A DNA stretch of 64,000 nt from Chryseobacterium artocarpi (GCF_001684975.1 NZ_MAYH01000012.1:620001-684000), one strand, 5' to 3'; shown: positions 17,487 to 27,240, counted from the stretch's first letter. The notes: a model not told the origin generated them from the sequence alone. Made by a program: numbers and translations.

Positions 17487-18311
17487 ATGAATTTCACAAA
17501 GAAACAAACTTTAACAATTTTATTTTTATTTTTTTTCTCTTTTTTGTTTTCTCAAACAATTACTAGCTATGCTTTAAGGGGAGAATTTACCTATTTACTT
17601 CAATACAAACCTAATACTCTAAATCGAGATAACGTTTACAAAGAACTTTTTACAATGCAAATAAGTGATAAACGTGCTTTTTTTATTAGTGAAAACAGGT
17701 TGAAATTTGACTCTCTTTTTATGGAGCAGTATAATAAAAATAGGAGTAATTTTAATATTGATATGAGAGGGTTACCTTCATCAAAATTTAAGTTTTTAAT
17801 TATCCAAACAAATGATAATTCTGAATTTTACGAGTCAGTGGGAACAGCTCTTCTATCTTATAATACTCCTGTAATTCGTGATTGGAAATTGATTGATGAA
17901 ACTAAAGTAATTAACTCTATTTCTTGTAAAAAGGCAGAGGTTCATTATAAAGGCAGAGATTGGACAGCTTGGTATTCAATGGAAATTCCTTTTCCTTATG
18001 GACCATACAAATTTAGTGGTCTTCCAGGCTTAATTGTTAAAATAACAGATAAGACTGGTGATTATGATTTTGAACTTGTAAAATCGGTATCAAGTGATAA
18101 GTTGAAAGGAAAAATAATAACAGTAAATGCAAGACACTATCAAAATGCTAAGTTAGTCACAAAAAAAGAATTAACTCAAGCAACCAAAAATTACAGAGAC
18201 AATATTAAATATGAATTAGAAAAAATGGGTACTGTGTTTTCAGAGGGGCAAAACAGACAAAAAATAAGTGAAACTGATAAAAAAGGTTATAACCCTATTG
18301 AATTAGAATAA
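17487..18311 (+). CDS. GLPGLI-family protein, copy 1
   Basis: A 274-aa secreted protein. The start is ATG 17487, which gives a signal peptide (LFLFFFSFLFSQ); an upstream extension lies inside the preceding hairpin. The namesake motif occurs in YKFSGLPGLIVKITDKTG, with the preceding CKKAEVHYKGRDWTAWYS and FPYGPY that characterise the family. The function of GLPGLI proteins is unknown; they are abundant, exported Bacteroidetes proteins. A close paralogue follows. Confidence 0.9.
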   Translation: MNFTKKQTLTILFLFFFSFLFSQTITSYALRGEFTYLLQYKPNTLNRDNVYKELFTMQISDKRAFFISENRLKFDSLFMEQYNKNRSNFNIDMRGLPSSKFKFLIIQTNDNSEFYESVGTALLSYNTPVIRDWKLIDETKVINSISCKKAEVHYKGRDWTAWYSMEIPFPYGPYKFSGLPGLIVKITDKTGDYDFELVKSVSSDKLKGKIITVNARHYQNAKLVTKKELTQATKNYRDNIKYELEKMGTVFSEGQNRQKISETDKKGYNPIELE

Positions 18312-18526
18312 TGAAAATGCATTATTTAATACTGTATGTATGACAGTACATATACTCCTTAACTACATTGGGTATAAAGAATAAAACCTGCTTAATTAGA
18401 TTAATCTAAAAACAGGAATCGTTCAAAAAATAATTTGTTTTTACTTTTGAAAAGTTAATTGTTTAACTACAATTAAAAGAGAGTGTATACAACGTTTTTT
18501 TGAATGTTTCTTGTAAATGACAAATT

Positions 18527-19345
18527 ATGAATTTTATAGAAAAACAAACTTTAACAATTATATTTTTTTTCATTTTCTCTATTTCGTTTTCTCAGACAGC
18601 TATGAGTGATTCGTTAAGGGGTGAGTTTACTTACTTGCTTCAGTACAAGCCAAATACCCTAAATCGAGATTACTTTATAAAAGAACTATATTCATTACAA
18701 ATAACCGATAAACGTTCTTTTTTCAGTAGTGAAAATAAACTGAAATTTGATTCTGCTTTTTCAGCAGCATATAATAAAAAAAATAATGTTATTGATTTAA
18801 GTGGTATTCCTGCATCGAGGTCTAACTTTTTAATTATTCAAACAAATGAAAATTCAGAATTTTATGAATCAGTAGGGATGACACTATTGTCATATAATAG
18901 TCCAATAATTCGTAATTGGAAGCTAATTAATGAAACAAAAGTAATTAACTCTATTAGCTGTAAAAAAGCAGAAGTAAATTATAAAGGTAGAGACTGGACA
19001 GCTTGGTATTCAACCGAAATTCCTTTTCCTTATGGTCCATACAAATTCAGTGGTCTCCCTGGATTAATTGTAAAAATAACTGATAAAACTGGAGATTATG
19101 ATTATGAATTAGTAAAAGCAGTATCTAGTTCTAAATTAAAAGGTCAAACTATTACAGTAAAAAAAGCACGATACCAAGGAGCTAAGTTAGTTACACAAAA
19201 AGAATTATCAGAAGCAAGAGCAAATTTTAGAGCAAATGCTAAACGTGAGCTAGAAAGTATGGGTACTGTCTTTTCACAAGACCAGTCCAGACCAAAAATA
19301 AGTGAAGCAGAGAAAAAAGGACACAATCCTATTGAGCTAGAGTAA
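18527..19345 (+). CDS. GLPGLI-family protein, copy 2
   Basis: A 272-aa secreted protein highly similar along its whole length to the gene before it: both share LRGEFTYLLQYKPNTLNRD, the block NETKVINSISCKKAEV and the GLPGLIVKITDKTGDYD motif. Most differences lie in the first third (around residue 75-100) and in the C-terminal helix. The signal peptide ends near SFSQ. This is a tandem duplication with divergence. Function unknown. Confidence 0.9.
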   Translation: MNFIEKQTLTIIFFFIFSISFSQTAMSDSLRGEFTYLLQYKPNTLNRDYFIKELYSLQITDKRSFFSSENKLKFDSAFSAAYNKKNNVIDLSGIPASRSNFLIIQTNENSEFYESVGMTLLSYNSPIIRNWKLINETKVINSISCKKAEVNYKGRDWTAWYSTEIPFPYGPYKFSGLPGLIVKITDKTGDYDYELVKAVSSSKLKGQTITVKKARYQGAKLVTQKELSEARANFRANAKRELESMGTVFSQDQSRPKISEAEKKGHNPIELE

Positions 19346-20418
19346 TGAAAAACGTATTTTCTTTGCTTAATTTGAACGTATTTTAGTTGGAATATAACTA
19401 AACCTTTTATATAACCGAAGTGTATATTCTAAATATTCAAAAATGGTTTAAAAAGTGTATAAAATATTTTTTTTAAAAATGTAAAGTATTGGTATTTAAA
19501 TTAGTAATGTTAAAGTAAAGAATGTGTGTTATTGCACATAGAAATGAAATTCCCTCTATTTTTAGAGGGAAATTCTCTTTTTTAAAGCATGGTATATAAT
19601 CTATCTGTCTTTCGATTTATAAAAAATTGCTCAGTTATACTTATTTCATAGTTTAGAATATTATAATTTATTCTTCGATAAGATTATTAATTCTGATAAT
19701 CCCTTCTTGCTTTTTACTAGATTGAAACAATGATTCTAACTTTCATAAGCTGCTTACGCCTTTCGTATATTACTGAATCAGCTGGTCGGCTTTTAACGTA
19801 CTGATATATTCTTTTTATATTTTTTTATAAACTATAGACTTACTGCAACTACAGAATAGAGGAGGCGAAAAACTTTCACAGGAACTGAAAAAAATAGAAT
19901 TTTGAACCTTGAAATTACAAAGTAATATCATCTGAATTAAGAAGCATAAAGGTTACTGCAACTACAGAATAGATAGGGCAATAAACTTTTGTAAGAGCTT
20001 AAGAAAGATGAAATTTGAGCTATAAAAAAGCAGCAAGCTGAAGCGATGGCTGGAACGGGGAAGGTGATGGAAATGTATCTCACTTTGAAAAGAAAGGCTG
20101 TAAATGGCAAAATTTGATCACGAAAACCAAATGATAAAAACAAAATTATGTGATCTTATAAAACTCTGGGGTGTTCTATCAATTTATATGAACCAAAATA
20201 TTGGTAAATGTTGTTGATATGAAACTCTATTCCAAAATAGTATACAATCCATGATTTTCTTAGGTAATCATCCGGTAAGTAATTCACTTAGTTCATAGTA
20301 TGATAAAAGGAAGGTGACATCAAAAAGGCTCAAAAAATATATAATTCCATTGTAAGATGATAAGCTCATAAACCTTCCCCGAATATCAATTTTATCAAAA
20401 CTAATTATTAATAATCAA
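19346..20418. other. 1-kb gap with decayed coding relics
   Basis: No intact gene is seen. A phrase TTACTGCAACTACAGAATAGA occurs twice (about 19840 and 19953), each followed by similar degenerate DNA, so an imperfect duplication of about 115 bp is present. A coherent open stretch from about 20038 reads AEAMAGTGKVMEMYLTLKRK and stops soon after, suggesting the end of a dead gene. The region has the look of an insertion scar before the tail-fibre cassette. Confidence 0.5.
19549..19583 (+). terminator. Hairpin with T tract downstream of GLPGLI copy 2
   Basis: TTCCCTCTA and TAGAGGGAA pair perfectly around a TTTT loop, followed by TTCTCTTTTTT. It lies 200 nt beyond the stop. Confidence 0.7.
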
Positions 20419-21258
20419 ATGAATACACCATTAAATACAATTTTAAGTTGGTTTGAGACTGGAGATTTTCCAACAGAAGCGCAGTTTAAAGCCACGTTTT
20501 TATCTTTTTATCATAAAGATGACATTATTCCCATAAAAAATATTGAAGGATTTGAGGATCTTTCTCACTTATTTGCCAGTGCAGAAGATTTTAAAAAGCA
20601 TTTAAAGGATCCGGCGGCTCATTCCGGATATTTAGCTTTACTGAATGCCAGTAACCTCACTGCAACTCATGTTGATAACTGGAAAAGTAAACTTGGAATT
20701 AGCAATGTTGCTACAATCGACAGTTCTGGACAACCCGGGAATGTATATACTAAGATACAGGTAGACAGCTTTGTTAATGAGTTGAAAGATGCAGATAAAG
20801 GCTTGTCATCAGAGATAGAAAAGATTAAAAAGCTACTATCATCAAATGATTTGTCGTTAGATGAACTTCAGGAAATTGTCAACTTTATTAAAAACAATCG
20901 TAATGATATTGAGGCTTTAAAAGCGATTTCCGGAGAGTCAAGAGAAGACAAAGTAAAGCTGATACTTGACTACAATTGGCTGGGAAGCCCGAAAAATCAG
21001 CAGGAATTTAATAAGCAAATTTATGATAAGATCTTACTGATATCACAAACTCCTACAAGTGCAGTGGTGCAGGTCACAAAAAGTACAACATTTCCTAATC
21101 CTTTTGAAACTGAAAATGTGATCATTCAGGCTCGGGATAGTGTTACAGGCAAAAAAATAAATGTCGATGACTATGCAACCAACCAAATCATAGAGATTAG
21201 GATGTTTGGCGAAATTGTTAATCCTATTAATATTCTCATTTTAAAAGTTAAACCATAA
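20419..21258 (+). CDS. Phage-tail-like structural protein (tail-fibre cassette gene 1)
   Basis: A 279-aa protein without signal peptide. The start MNTPLNTILSWFETGDFPT and the sentence-like LYHKDDIIPIKNIEG pattern resemble N-terminal attachment parts of flavobacterial tail proteins. The middle contains coiled-coil-like segments (LKDADKGLSSEIEKIKKLL, LQEIVNFIKNNRNDIEALK), and the C-terminus is beta-rich. It is the first of three closely spaced genes (13 nt to the next). Assignment rests on context and weak composition similarity rather than a clear domain. Confidence 0.5.
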   Translation: MNTPLNTILSWFETGDFPTEAQFKATFLSFYHKDDIIPIKNIEGFEDLSHLFASAEDFKKHLKDPAAHSGYLALLNASNLTATHVDNWKSKLGISNVATIDSSGQPGNVYTKIQVDSFVNELKDADKGLSSEIEKIKKLLSSNDLSLDELQEIVNFIKNNRNDIEALKAISGESREDKVKLILDYNWLGSPKNQQEFNKQIYDKILLISQTPTSAVVQVTKSTTFPNPFETENVIIQARDSVTGKKINVDDYATNQIIEIRMFGEIVNPINILILKVKP

Positions 21259-21271
21259 AAAAACAAAAACT

Positions 21272-22291
21272 ATGAATAATAACGCAATAATAAGTAATAA
21301 CGCACATCAGGATAATTTTTTTGGGGAGTTGCAGCACACCCGTTTTCAATATTTTGATACACTTCCCAATACGGATAAAGCACTTCCGGGTTGGATCATT
21401 GATTATAGAAACGAGTTGCATCAGTGGAACGGAACCCAGTGGATTAATTTGGCTCAAAATTATGTACATCCTGATTATCCACTTACTAATAATCCGTTTC
21501 AGACAGATCAGACAAGCGGACTTCTATTGTTAAGTCAGCTTCTGACCAATAGTTCAGGGCATGTTATTAAAGTAGCAGGAAGGAATCTTACCAATGCAGA
21601 TATAGTCTCTATTTTCCTGAATGATGCAACACAATCCGGTACCTATACCTGGTCATCCAATAAGATTAAAACTTATATTGAAAACCTTGTAGGGCAAAGC
21701 CTTACAGGTGCATTGATCTATCAGCCGGGCGGTTATATTCCTACCGGAACTAAAGGTTCAATGACAGCTCCTACGCCAGTTACATCAGCTGGCATCAAAA
21801 CAGGGATGGTGTGGGTGATTACATCCAATGGATGGGTAGGTAACGAGCCGGTTTCTGCCGGTGATCATCTTATTGCCAATACCGATAATGCTTCCAACAT
21901 ACCTAAAAATTATCAGATTATAGAAAAAGGAATTCCTGACATTGTAGATGCTACAGAAGCAGTAAAAGGAATTATTCAATTGGCTACAAATGATGAAGCC
22001 ATTGCGGGAGTTGATACCACTAAAGCAATGACACCAAGCTCTACAAAAGCTGCTTTGGATGCAAAAATTAGATCCAAAACATTAGAAATTGGAGATGGTC
22101 TCTCTACAAGTTTTACCATTACTCACGATTGGAACACCCAGAATATTGATTATATCTGCTATCGTATTGCTGATAACAGAAAAATAAATGTAAGCTGTAT
22201 GCCTGTAGCTAAAGATAAAGTACAGATAGATGTTTTAGCACCGCTTACCCTGAATGAATATAGAATTACCTTAACCGCAAGACTTGACTAA
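21272..22291 (+). CDS. Tail-fibre-like protein (cassette gene 2)
   Basis: A 339-aa protein. Residues about 228-265 carry the tail-fibre phrase ATEAVKGIIQLATNDEAIAG followed by KAMTPSSTKAALD, seen in many phage tail fibres and R-type tailocin fibres. The centre resembles pre-fibre collar sequence (GALIYQPGGYIPTGTKGS). It has no signal peptide. Its TAA overlaps the next ATG by one base, so the two genes are translationally coupled. Confidence 0.75.
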   Translation: MNNNAIISNNAHQDNFFGELQHTRFQYFDTLPNTDKALPGWIIDYRNELHQWNGTQWINLAQNYVHPDYPLTNNPFQTDQTSGLLLLSQLLTNSSGHVIKVAGRNLTNADIVSIFLNDATQSGTYTWSSNKIKTYIENLVGQSLTGALIYQPGGYIPTGTKGSMTAPTPVTSAGIKTGMVWVITSNGWVGNEPVSAGDHLIANTDNASNIPKNYQIIEKGIPDIVDATEAVKGIIQLATNDEAIAGVDTTKAMTPSSTKAALDAKIRSKTLEIGDGLSTSFTITHDWNTQNIDYICYRIADNRKINVSCMPVAKDKVQIDVLAPLTLNEYRITLTARLD

Positions 22292-25200
22292 TGGCATCAC
22301 TAATAGCGCCCGAATATTTTAATAATCATATCGCTGTAGAAGGTGAGATTATTGTAAAGACAGTTTCAAATGATAAGGGCTTTGTTTTGGTATGGAACCC
22401 CATAACAAAAAAAATATCGCAAAGAACAAATTCAGAGATTATTGCAGATCTGAATTTGGTAACAGGTTCCAACGAAAATTTTTTCAGCAATAATAATATC
22501 TTTTCCCGTTCAATCGGAAGTGTAGCAACCACGTTAGATGCCGAATTGCCAAATGGAGGTTTCGTTTCATCTTATAATACCAGTGGCTGGGGTGGAGCAG
22601 ACAGACCAGATGGCGCTTCTTATGGAGGATATATCAAATTTAAAGGGTATTGGCAGGATACCAACAACTTAGACTTATATTATAATAACGGACATGACGG
22701 AACTGATCCAAGGCTTTGGTTCAGAACTAAAGAAGGCATCAATGGGGTAAGAGAATGGTCAGAACTATTACATACTGGAAACATTGATTCTGTTAATCTA
22801 ATCACTAATGATCAAAATCCAACAGATTTATATGCTAAAGAAAATAAATTTGGTTGGATAAATGGAGCTGTAACCGGAGCCGGAGGGATCAATTCATGGG
22901 TAGGTAATTATCTGTCTGTAGGTGGAAATAACCAGGCACATAAATCTCAGTTGCTTATCTCCAAATCTCAGTTGTTATTTAGAGGTAATCATGGAAATGA
23001 TGATTCTTCTTTTAATGAAGTCTATCATACCGGTAATTTTAATCCTGCTAGCTACTCACAAACTAATCACAGCCATCAGTCTTTACAAAGTCCTGAGGTT
23101 GGCACCGTAGATGCAGATTCATTATTTGAAGAAAATAAATTAAAATTCAGCCAAAAAATAGATAATGACTCTACTCATATGTTTTCGATGACGGATAATG
23201 CAAATTCTATTGTAAGTATTGCATCGCATCCTGGAGGGTATGGAGTTCAGCTTGGGTTTAATGGTAATGAGGGTTCTTTTGTAAGAAATGTTTCAGGAGG
23301 AAAATTCAGAGACTGGAAACAATTTGCATACAGAGATTGGGTTACCGCTCAGATTTATGATCAATCACAAAACTTTATCCCTTATAACGGAGCAACAAAG
23401 GATGTTAATCTTGGGACAAAAGATTTGGAATTTGAGAACGGAGGATCTATTGGTAAGCTCCAGAACGAGGTGAAAATATTTAATAAAGTATATCAAGGCT
23501 ACTATGGAGATGGAGGACATACCGGTATTTTAGCTATCAAAATGCCACAAGCTTCGTCAGAACAAGCGATGTTTAATATTGATATTAATATTTATGGATA
23601 TGAAAGTCAATACTTAGGAAAGGTAAATGTAGCTTTTTATAAATATGTATCAGGAACTATAATAACTAATGGCTCAAGAGCTATATGGGAAGTAACAGAT
23701 AATTTTCCTACAACTACAGCAAGGGTTGGAATAGGAAGTGATGGATATGTGAGTATCCTATTAGGAGAAGCAGATACACTCTGGAAAGGATATCTTTCAT
23801 TTGAAGTAGCGAAAGTAGAAACTAAATATGGATACTATAATTTAGATTGGAATATAGGGTGGTCTCATGCAATAGAATCGAACTTTGATCAATATAATAC
23901 CAATATCATTGTTTTACCTTCTGATGTAGTGGCTACAAGAAGCTGGTTGCAAGATAACTATATTCCAAGACCAGTACAGTTTAGAGATAATATTAATGAT
24001 CTTGGAGGTTTTTCCACCTCAGGAATCTATAGGTCAGACAAAAGCTCAGGAGGAGCTTCTTATCTATATAGTCCTTTATTACATATGGGAGCTCAGGATA
24101 CTACAGCACAAATACAGGTAAAATATAATGACCGTACTGCTACTGCTGCAGAATTGGCTTATAGAAGTGGGCATAATGGAGCTTGGGCTGATTGGAGAAT
24201 AGCTTGGGATAGTGCCAATTTCAAACCTGGAGAGTACCAGACAAGAAATACAGATGAAATTATATCTGCAGCCAAATCCTATTATAACAGAATACCTTTT
24301 AAATTCAAAAACGGTGCTTATAAATCCTGGGCAATTCAAAAGCCTACCAACAACGGATTAGTATTTGTACCATCTGTTACAAAGAATGCAGAAGACTGGG
24401 ATTTTAATAACAGTGTACAATTCACAGATGCTGGTCAGGTTTCATCAAAAGGATTTAATAAAATCGGTTCTAGTGACAGCTATCTTTTAACCGGAGGTGG
24501 TGGTCATAGATTGGCTTCGGATTTTGTGTCATCTTCCGCGCTAGGAAATTATGTTGATTTAGATACTGAGCAGACTATTGGTGCTAAAAAGTATTTCTCG
24601 CAAGGACTGACTGTAAATACAAACTATGGTGGTTTGCCAGTAATAGGACAAAAGGATAATATACCATCTAAAGTTTCGTCAATTGATGAAACTTACGGAA
24701 TGGGTATGGGAGTATTAAGTTCAGGAAAAGGTTATATACAACAGCAAAGATTTGATGGTACTCCTCATGCTTACGATTTGCTTTTACAGCCAAGTGGAGG
24801 TAATGTAGTTATTGGTCATAATCAAATGGATTATCACAGTGAAAAATTACAGACAGTTGGTAGAATTGTATCCACAGGTAATGAGATGAACTCTGTTAAA
24901 ACTTATGTCTCTGTTCAGAATGTTGATGAAATAGTGGCAGGTCATACTCTTAATTGGTACAACACTTCCTGGAAAGTAGGTAATATGAGAGGTGGAACAG
25001 ACGATTCAAGAGGATACAATTTTGAATTTTCTACTGATGGAGGAGCAACATATAAAGAAAAGGTAAGAATACATACAGATAGTAATATTACCACACAAAA
25101 TTATGGTAATGCTCAACAATGGAATCAGGCATATCAATGGGGGAATCATGCTAATGGTGGTTATGTTAATATTGATAAGCAGCAAGATATTACTGGTCTT

Positions 25201-26508
25201 AAGATTATTAAAGATAGAGCAAGAAATACAGGTGCAGGTTGGGGAAATACAAGTATATCAACTGATTATTCTTTCCTGGTAGAAACTAAAAGTGGTTCAA
25301 ACCCTGATAATCAATATACAGGATCTATTGGGTTTTTCTCTAATAGTGGAGCGCAGGCTGGTATATATGTAAGAAGTAATGATGAGAATGGTACATCTAT
25401 GGCTTTTGCAACTACCAGTTTGTTTTCAGCAGGTCCTCAGATTGCTATGACGATTAACAATTATGGTGCTGTTGACCATGTAAGATCAAGACCAACATTT
25501 CAAGGGAATGTAATTTGGGATGCCGGTAATCTTACCCCAGCTATGATCGGTAATTGGAACAATAAGTTTAAAGACTTAAAGTTTGTTGATGATTTAAATG
25601 AAGTGTCCGAATCCGGAATTTACAGGCAGGAGGCACCATCTTCAAAATTTAATTATACCACTACCTTAAACTTAAATTCATCTGATGGAAGGCAACAGCT
25701 AACCATTGAAAGAGGGGGGAATGGTATGAAATTCAGAGGGAGCAATTTCAATGCCGGACAAGATTGGGGAGATTGGAGAACTGTTTGGAGTGATTTAGAT
25801 TTTACCCAAAACAATATCAACCAATGGAATAATGCCCTATCGTTAAACAAAGAATTTAGTCAATATACAGGGAGCGGATTAGCTGTTGTAGATTATTATA
25901 ATGGATTATTAGTCTCTGGTTTGTATAATGTAAATGACGGATTTTCTTTAGCTGGTATAGAAGGCGAATACTATAAGTATTCAAGTACTTATGAAAAATG
26001 GGAAGGTATTAATTTCCATAGAGTAAGTCATAATATTGGTATAGGGATAAAAGCTGATGATGCTCATAAACTGAATGTTTTAGGTTCTGTAAATGTTTTA
26101 GGCTCAGTGAAAGCTGAATCAAACTTTAAATCAGCAAATGAAGACCCTAATACTTTATTTATTCCGAATGGAGAATTAGCTACTCTTGAAGATGAGATTA
26201 CCCATGAAAAGAATAGAATGAGGCTGTCTCATAGAATGATTAGGCAAGAACAATACGTTTATGATTATGAGTCTGATAGTAGAATGTTGGTCATTAGATG
26301 TGATAATCCAAATCAACTTTTTGTATTAAAAGAATGTTTTGAGGGTCAACGAATACTGGTATTAAATACACATTATAAAGAACAACAATCATTTAGAATA
26401 GAAAGTGCAAAGTTCGAATATAGAATACCTCCATATAGTGCTATCCAATTATTTGCTTGGGATGGAAAGACTGTTTATAAATATGCAGAAAATCCAATGC
26501 ATATATAA
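22291..26508 (+). CDS. Giant tail-fibre protein with pyocin-knob-like repeats
   Basis: A 1405-aa protein without signal peptide. At least four knob-like units occur (about residues 85-165, 290-350, 565-645 and 1125-1190), each with phrases such as GVREWSELLHTGN, KFRDWKQFAY, AWADWRIAWDSAN and DWGDWRTVWSDLD. These match the W-rich pyocin-knob domain of R-pyocin and phage fibres. Numerous Gly/Asn-rich triple-helix-like stretches lie between. The C-terminus (KNRMRLSHRMIRQEQ) is not an obvious self-cleaving chaperone. It is expected to bind a cell-surface receptor. Confidence 0.85.
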   Translation: MASLIAPEYFNNHIAVEGEIIVKTVSNDKGFVLVWNPITKKISQRTNSEIIADLNLVTGSNENFFSNNNIFSRSIGSVATTLDAELPNGGFVSSYNTSGWGGADRPDGASYGGYIKFKGYWQDTNNLDLYYNNGHDGTDPRLWFRTKEGINGVREWSELLHTGNIDSVNLITNDQNPTDLYAKENKFGWINGAVTGAGGINSWVGNYLSVGGNNQAHKSQLLISKSQLLFRGNHGNDDSSFNEVYHTGNFNPASYSQTNHSHQSLQSPEVGTVDADSLFEENKLKFSQKIDNDSTHMFSMTDNANSIVSIASHPGGYGVQLGFNGNEGSFVRNVSGGKFRDWKQFAYRDWVTAQIYDQSQNFIPYNGATKDVNLGTKDLEFENGGSIGKLQNEVKIFNKVYQGYYGDGGHTGILAIKMPQASSEQAMFNIDINIYGYESQYLGKVNVAFYKYVSGTIITNGSRAIWEVTDNFPTTTARVGIGSDGYVSILLGEADTLWKGYLSFEVAKVETKYGYYNLDWNIGWSHAIESNFDQYNTNIIVLPSDVVATRSWLQDNYIPRPVQFRDNINDLGGFSTSGIYRSDKSSGGASYLYSPLLHMGAQDTTAQIQVKYNDRTATAAELAYRSGHNGAWADWRIAWDSANFKPGEYQTRNTDEIISAAKSYYNRIPFKFKNGAYKSWAIQKPTNNGLVFVPSVTKNAEDWDFNNSVQFTDAGQVSSKGFNKIGSSDSYLLTGGGGHRLASDFVSSSALGNYVDLDTEQTIGAKKYFSQGLTVNTNYGGLPVIGQKDNIPSKVSSIDETYGMGMGVLSSGKGYIQQQRFDGTPHAYDLLLQPSGGNVVIGHNQMDYHSEKLQTVGRIVSTGNEMNSVKTYVSVQNVDEIVAGHTLNWYNTSWKVGNMRGGTDDSRGYNFEFSTDGGATYKEKVRIHTDSNITTQNYGNAQQWNQAYQWGNHANGGYVNIDKQQDITGLKIIKDRARNTGAGWGNTSISTDYSFLVETKSGSNPDNQYTGSIGFFSNSGAQAGIYVRSNDENGTSMAFATTSLFSAGPQIAMTINNYGAVDHVRSRPTFQGNVIWDAGNLTPAMIGNWNNKFKDLKFVDDLNEVSESGIYRQEAPSSKFNYTTTLNLNSSDGRQQLTIERGGNGMKFRGSNFNAGQDWGDWRTVWSDLDFTQNNINQWNNALSLNKEFSQYTGSGLAVVDYYNGLLVSGLYNVNDGFSLAGIEGEYYKYSSTYEKWEGINFHRVSHNIGIGIKADDAHKLNVLGSVNVLGSVKAESNFKSANEDPNTLFIPNGELATLEDEITHEKNRMRLSHRMIRQEQYVYDYESDSRMLVIRCDNPNQLFVLKECFEGQRILVLNTHYKEQQSFRIESAKFEYRIPPYSAIQLFAWDGKTVYKYAENPMHI

Positions 26509-26600
26509 ACAGAAGAATATATATTCAAAGCTGTGAAATATAAAATTTATGGATTTTTTTAATACATAAATAGTTCACATTTTTTACTTTCGAAAGCTTA

Positions 26601-26634
26601 GAAAGCATCATTGACTACAATGATGCTTTCTTTT
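26601..26634 (+). terminator. Perfect 12-bp terminator of the tail-fibre cassette
   Basis: GAAAGCATCATT and AATGATGCTTTC pair exactly around a GACTAC-type loop and are followed by TTTTATT. The rest of the 375-bp gap is AT-rich and holds only the tRNA promoter. Confidence 0.9.
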
Positions 26635-26818
26635 ATTCTGTATTCTTTTCTAAAAATAAACTTCCTTCCGAATGAATAATTTCTCTGTTTTTTATTTCTG
26701 GATCCGGGAAATACGACTATTTGTTCTCAAATTTTAATTGTTTTTTAGACTTTTTGAAAATTTATTTTTTTGTGAGACAATTAATTGGCTTTAAAATTTA
26801 TAAAATAGCTTGAAAAGT

Positions 26819-26849
26819 TTGGCAGAAATTAAAAATCGCTCTATATTTG
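26819..26849 (+). promoter_or_regulatory. Promoter of tRNA-Ser copy 2
   Basis: TTG (26819-26821), a 20-bp spacer and TATATTTG (26842-26849). The segment from here to the tRNA is similar to that of copy 1, with scattered differences. Confidence 0.75.
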
Positions 26850-26883
26850 CACCACTGAAAACAACGATACAATCGGAGTTTAA

Positions 26884-26968
26884 GGAGAGTTGGCAGAGTG
26901 GTCGATTGCGGCAGTCTTGAAAACTGTTGACTGTAACAGGTCCGGGGGTTCGAATCCCTCACTCTCCG
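26884..26968 (+). tRNA. tRNA-Ser(TGA), copy 2
   Basis: Identical in all 85 positions to the gene at 16660-16744; exact identity extends to 89 bp (26883-26971). It carries anticodon TGA. It is immediately followed by an integrase gene, which marks its 3' end as the likely attachment site of the element to the right. Confidence 0.97.
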
Positions 26969-26971
26969 CAA
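26945..26971. other. Candidate attachment site (attL core)
   Basis: The T arm plus acceptor end of tRNA-Ser copy 2, ending CTCTCCGCAA, is the usual target for tRNA-directed tyrosine integrases, and the integrase lies 270 nt downstream. The matching right end was not found in the window, so the core length cannot be fixed. Confidence 0.5.
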
Positions 26972-27013
26972 CATGCGAAAACAAAAGTTTTCAAAAAGCA
27001 TCAAAAAATATTT

Positions 27014-27050
27014 AAATCCTGCAAAATCAACGATTTGCAGGATTTTTTTT
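27014..27050 (+). terminator. Perfect hairpin after tRNA-Ser copy 2
   Basis: AAATCCTGCAAA and TTTGCAGGATTT pair over 12 bp with an 8-nt loop, followed by eight T residues. It likely terminates the tRNA transcript. Confidence 0.9.
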
Positions 27051-27094
27051 GTTTATGGCAACTGTCATAATTTTCAAAAAAACTCATAAAGTTT

Positions 27095-27138
27095 GTGGCA
27101 GATTCGTGGCAATATTCAAAAATCCGAAAAATTGCCAC
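27095..27138. repeat. Clustered GTGGCA motifs, candidate integrase arm sites
   Basis: GTGGCA at 27095-27100, GTGGCAAT at 27106-27113 and its inverse ATTGCCAC at 27131-27138 lie within 45 bp, between the tRNA and the integrase gene. Short repeated motifs in this position are typical of arm-type binding sites of tyrosine recombinases; the role is inferred. Confidence 0.4.
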
Positions 27139-27240
27139 AGAATAACACGTAACTATTTGAAAGTAAACGCGTAGAAAATCTAAACATCTTGATTCAAAGC
27201 ACTTTTAGTTTGACATTTATAACCCTTAAAATGTTGAATT

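Noticed and set aside
16660..26968. Complete prophage between the tRNA-Ser copies
   Set aside because: Only tail-fibre-like genes are present; no terminase, capsid, portal, lysis or integrase genes were seen between the copies.
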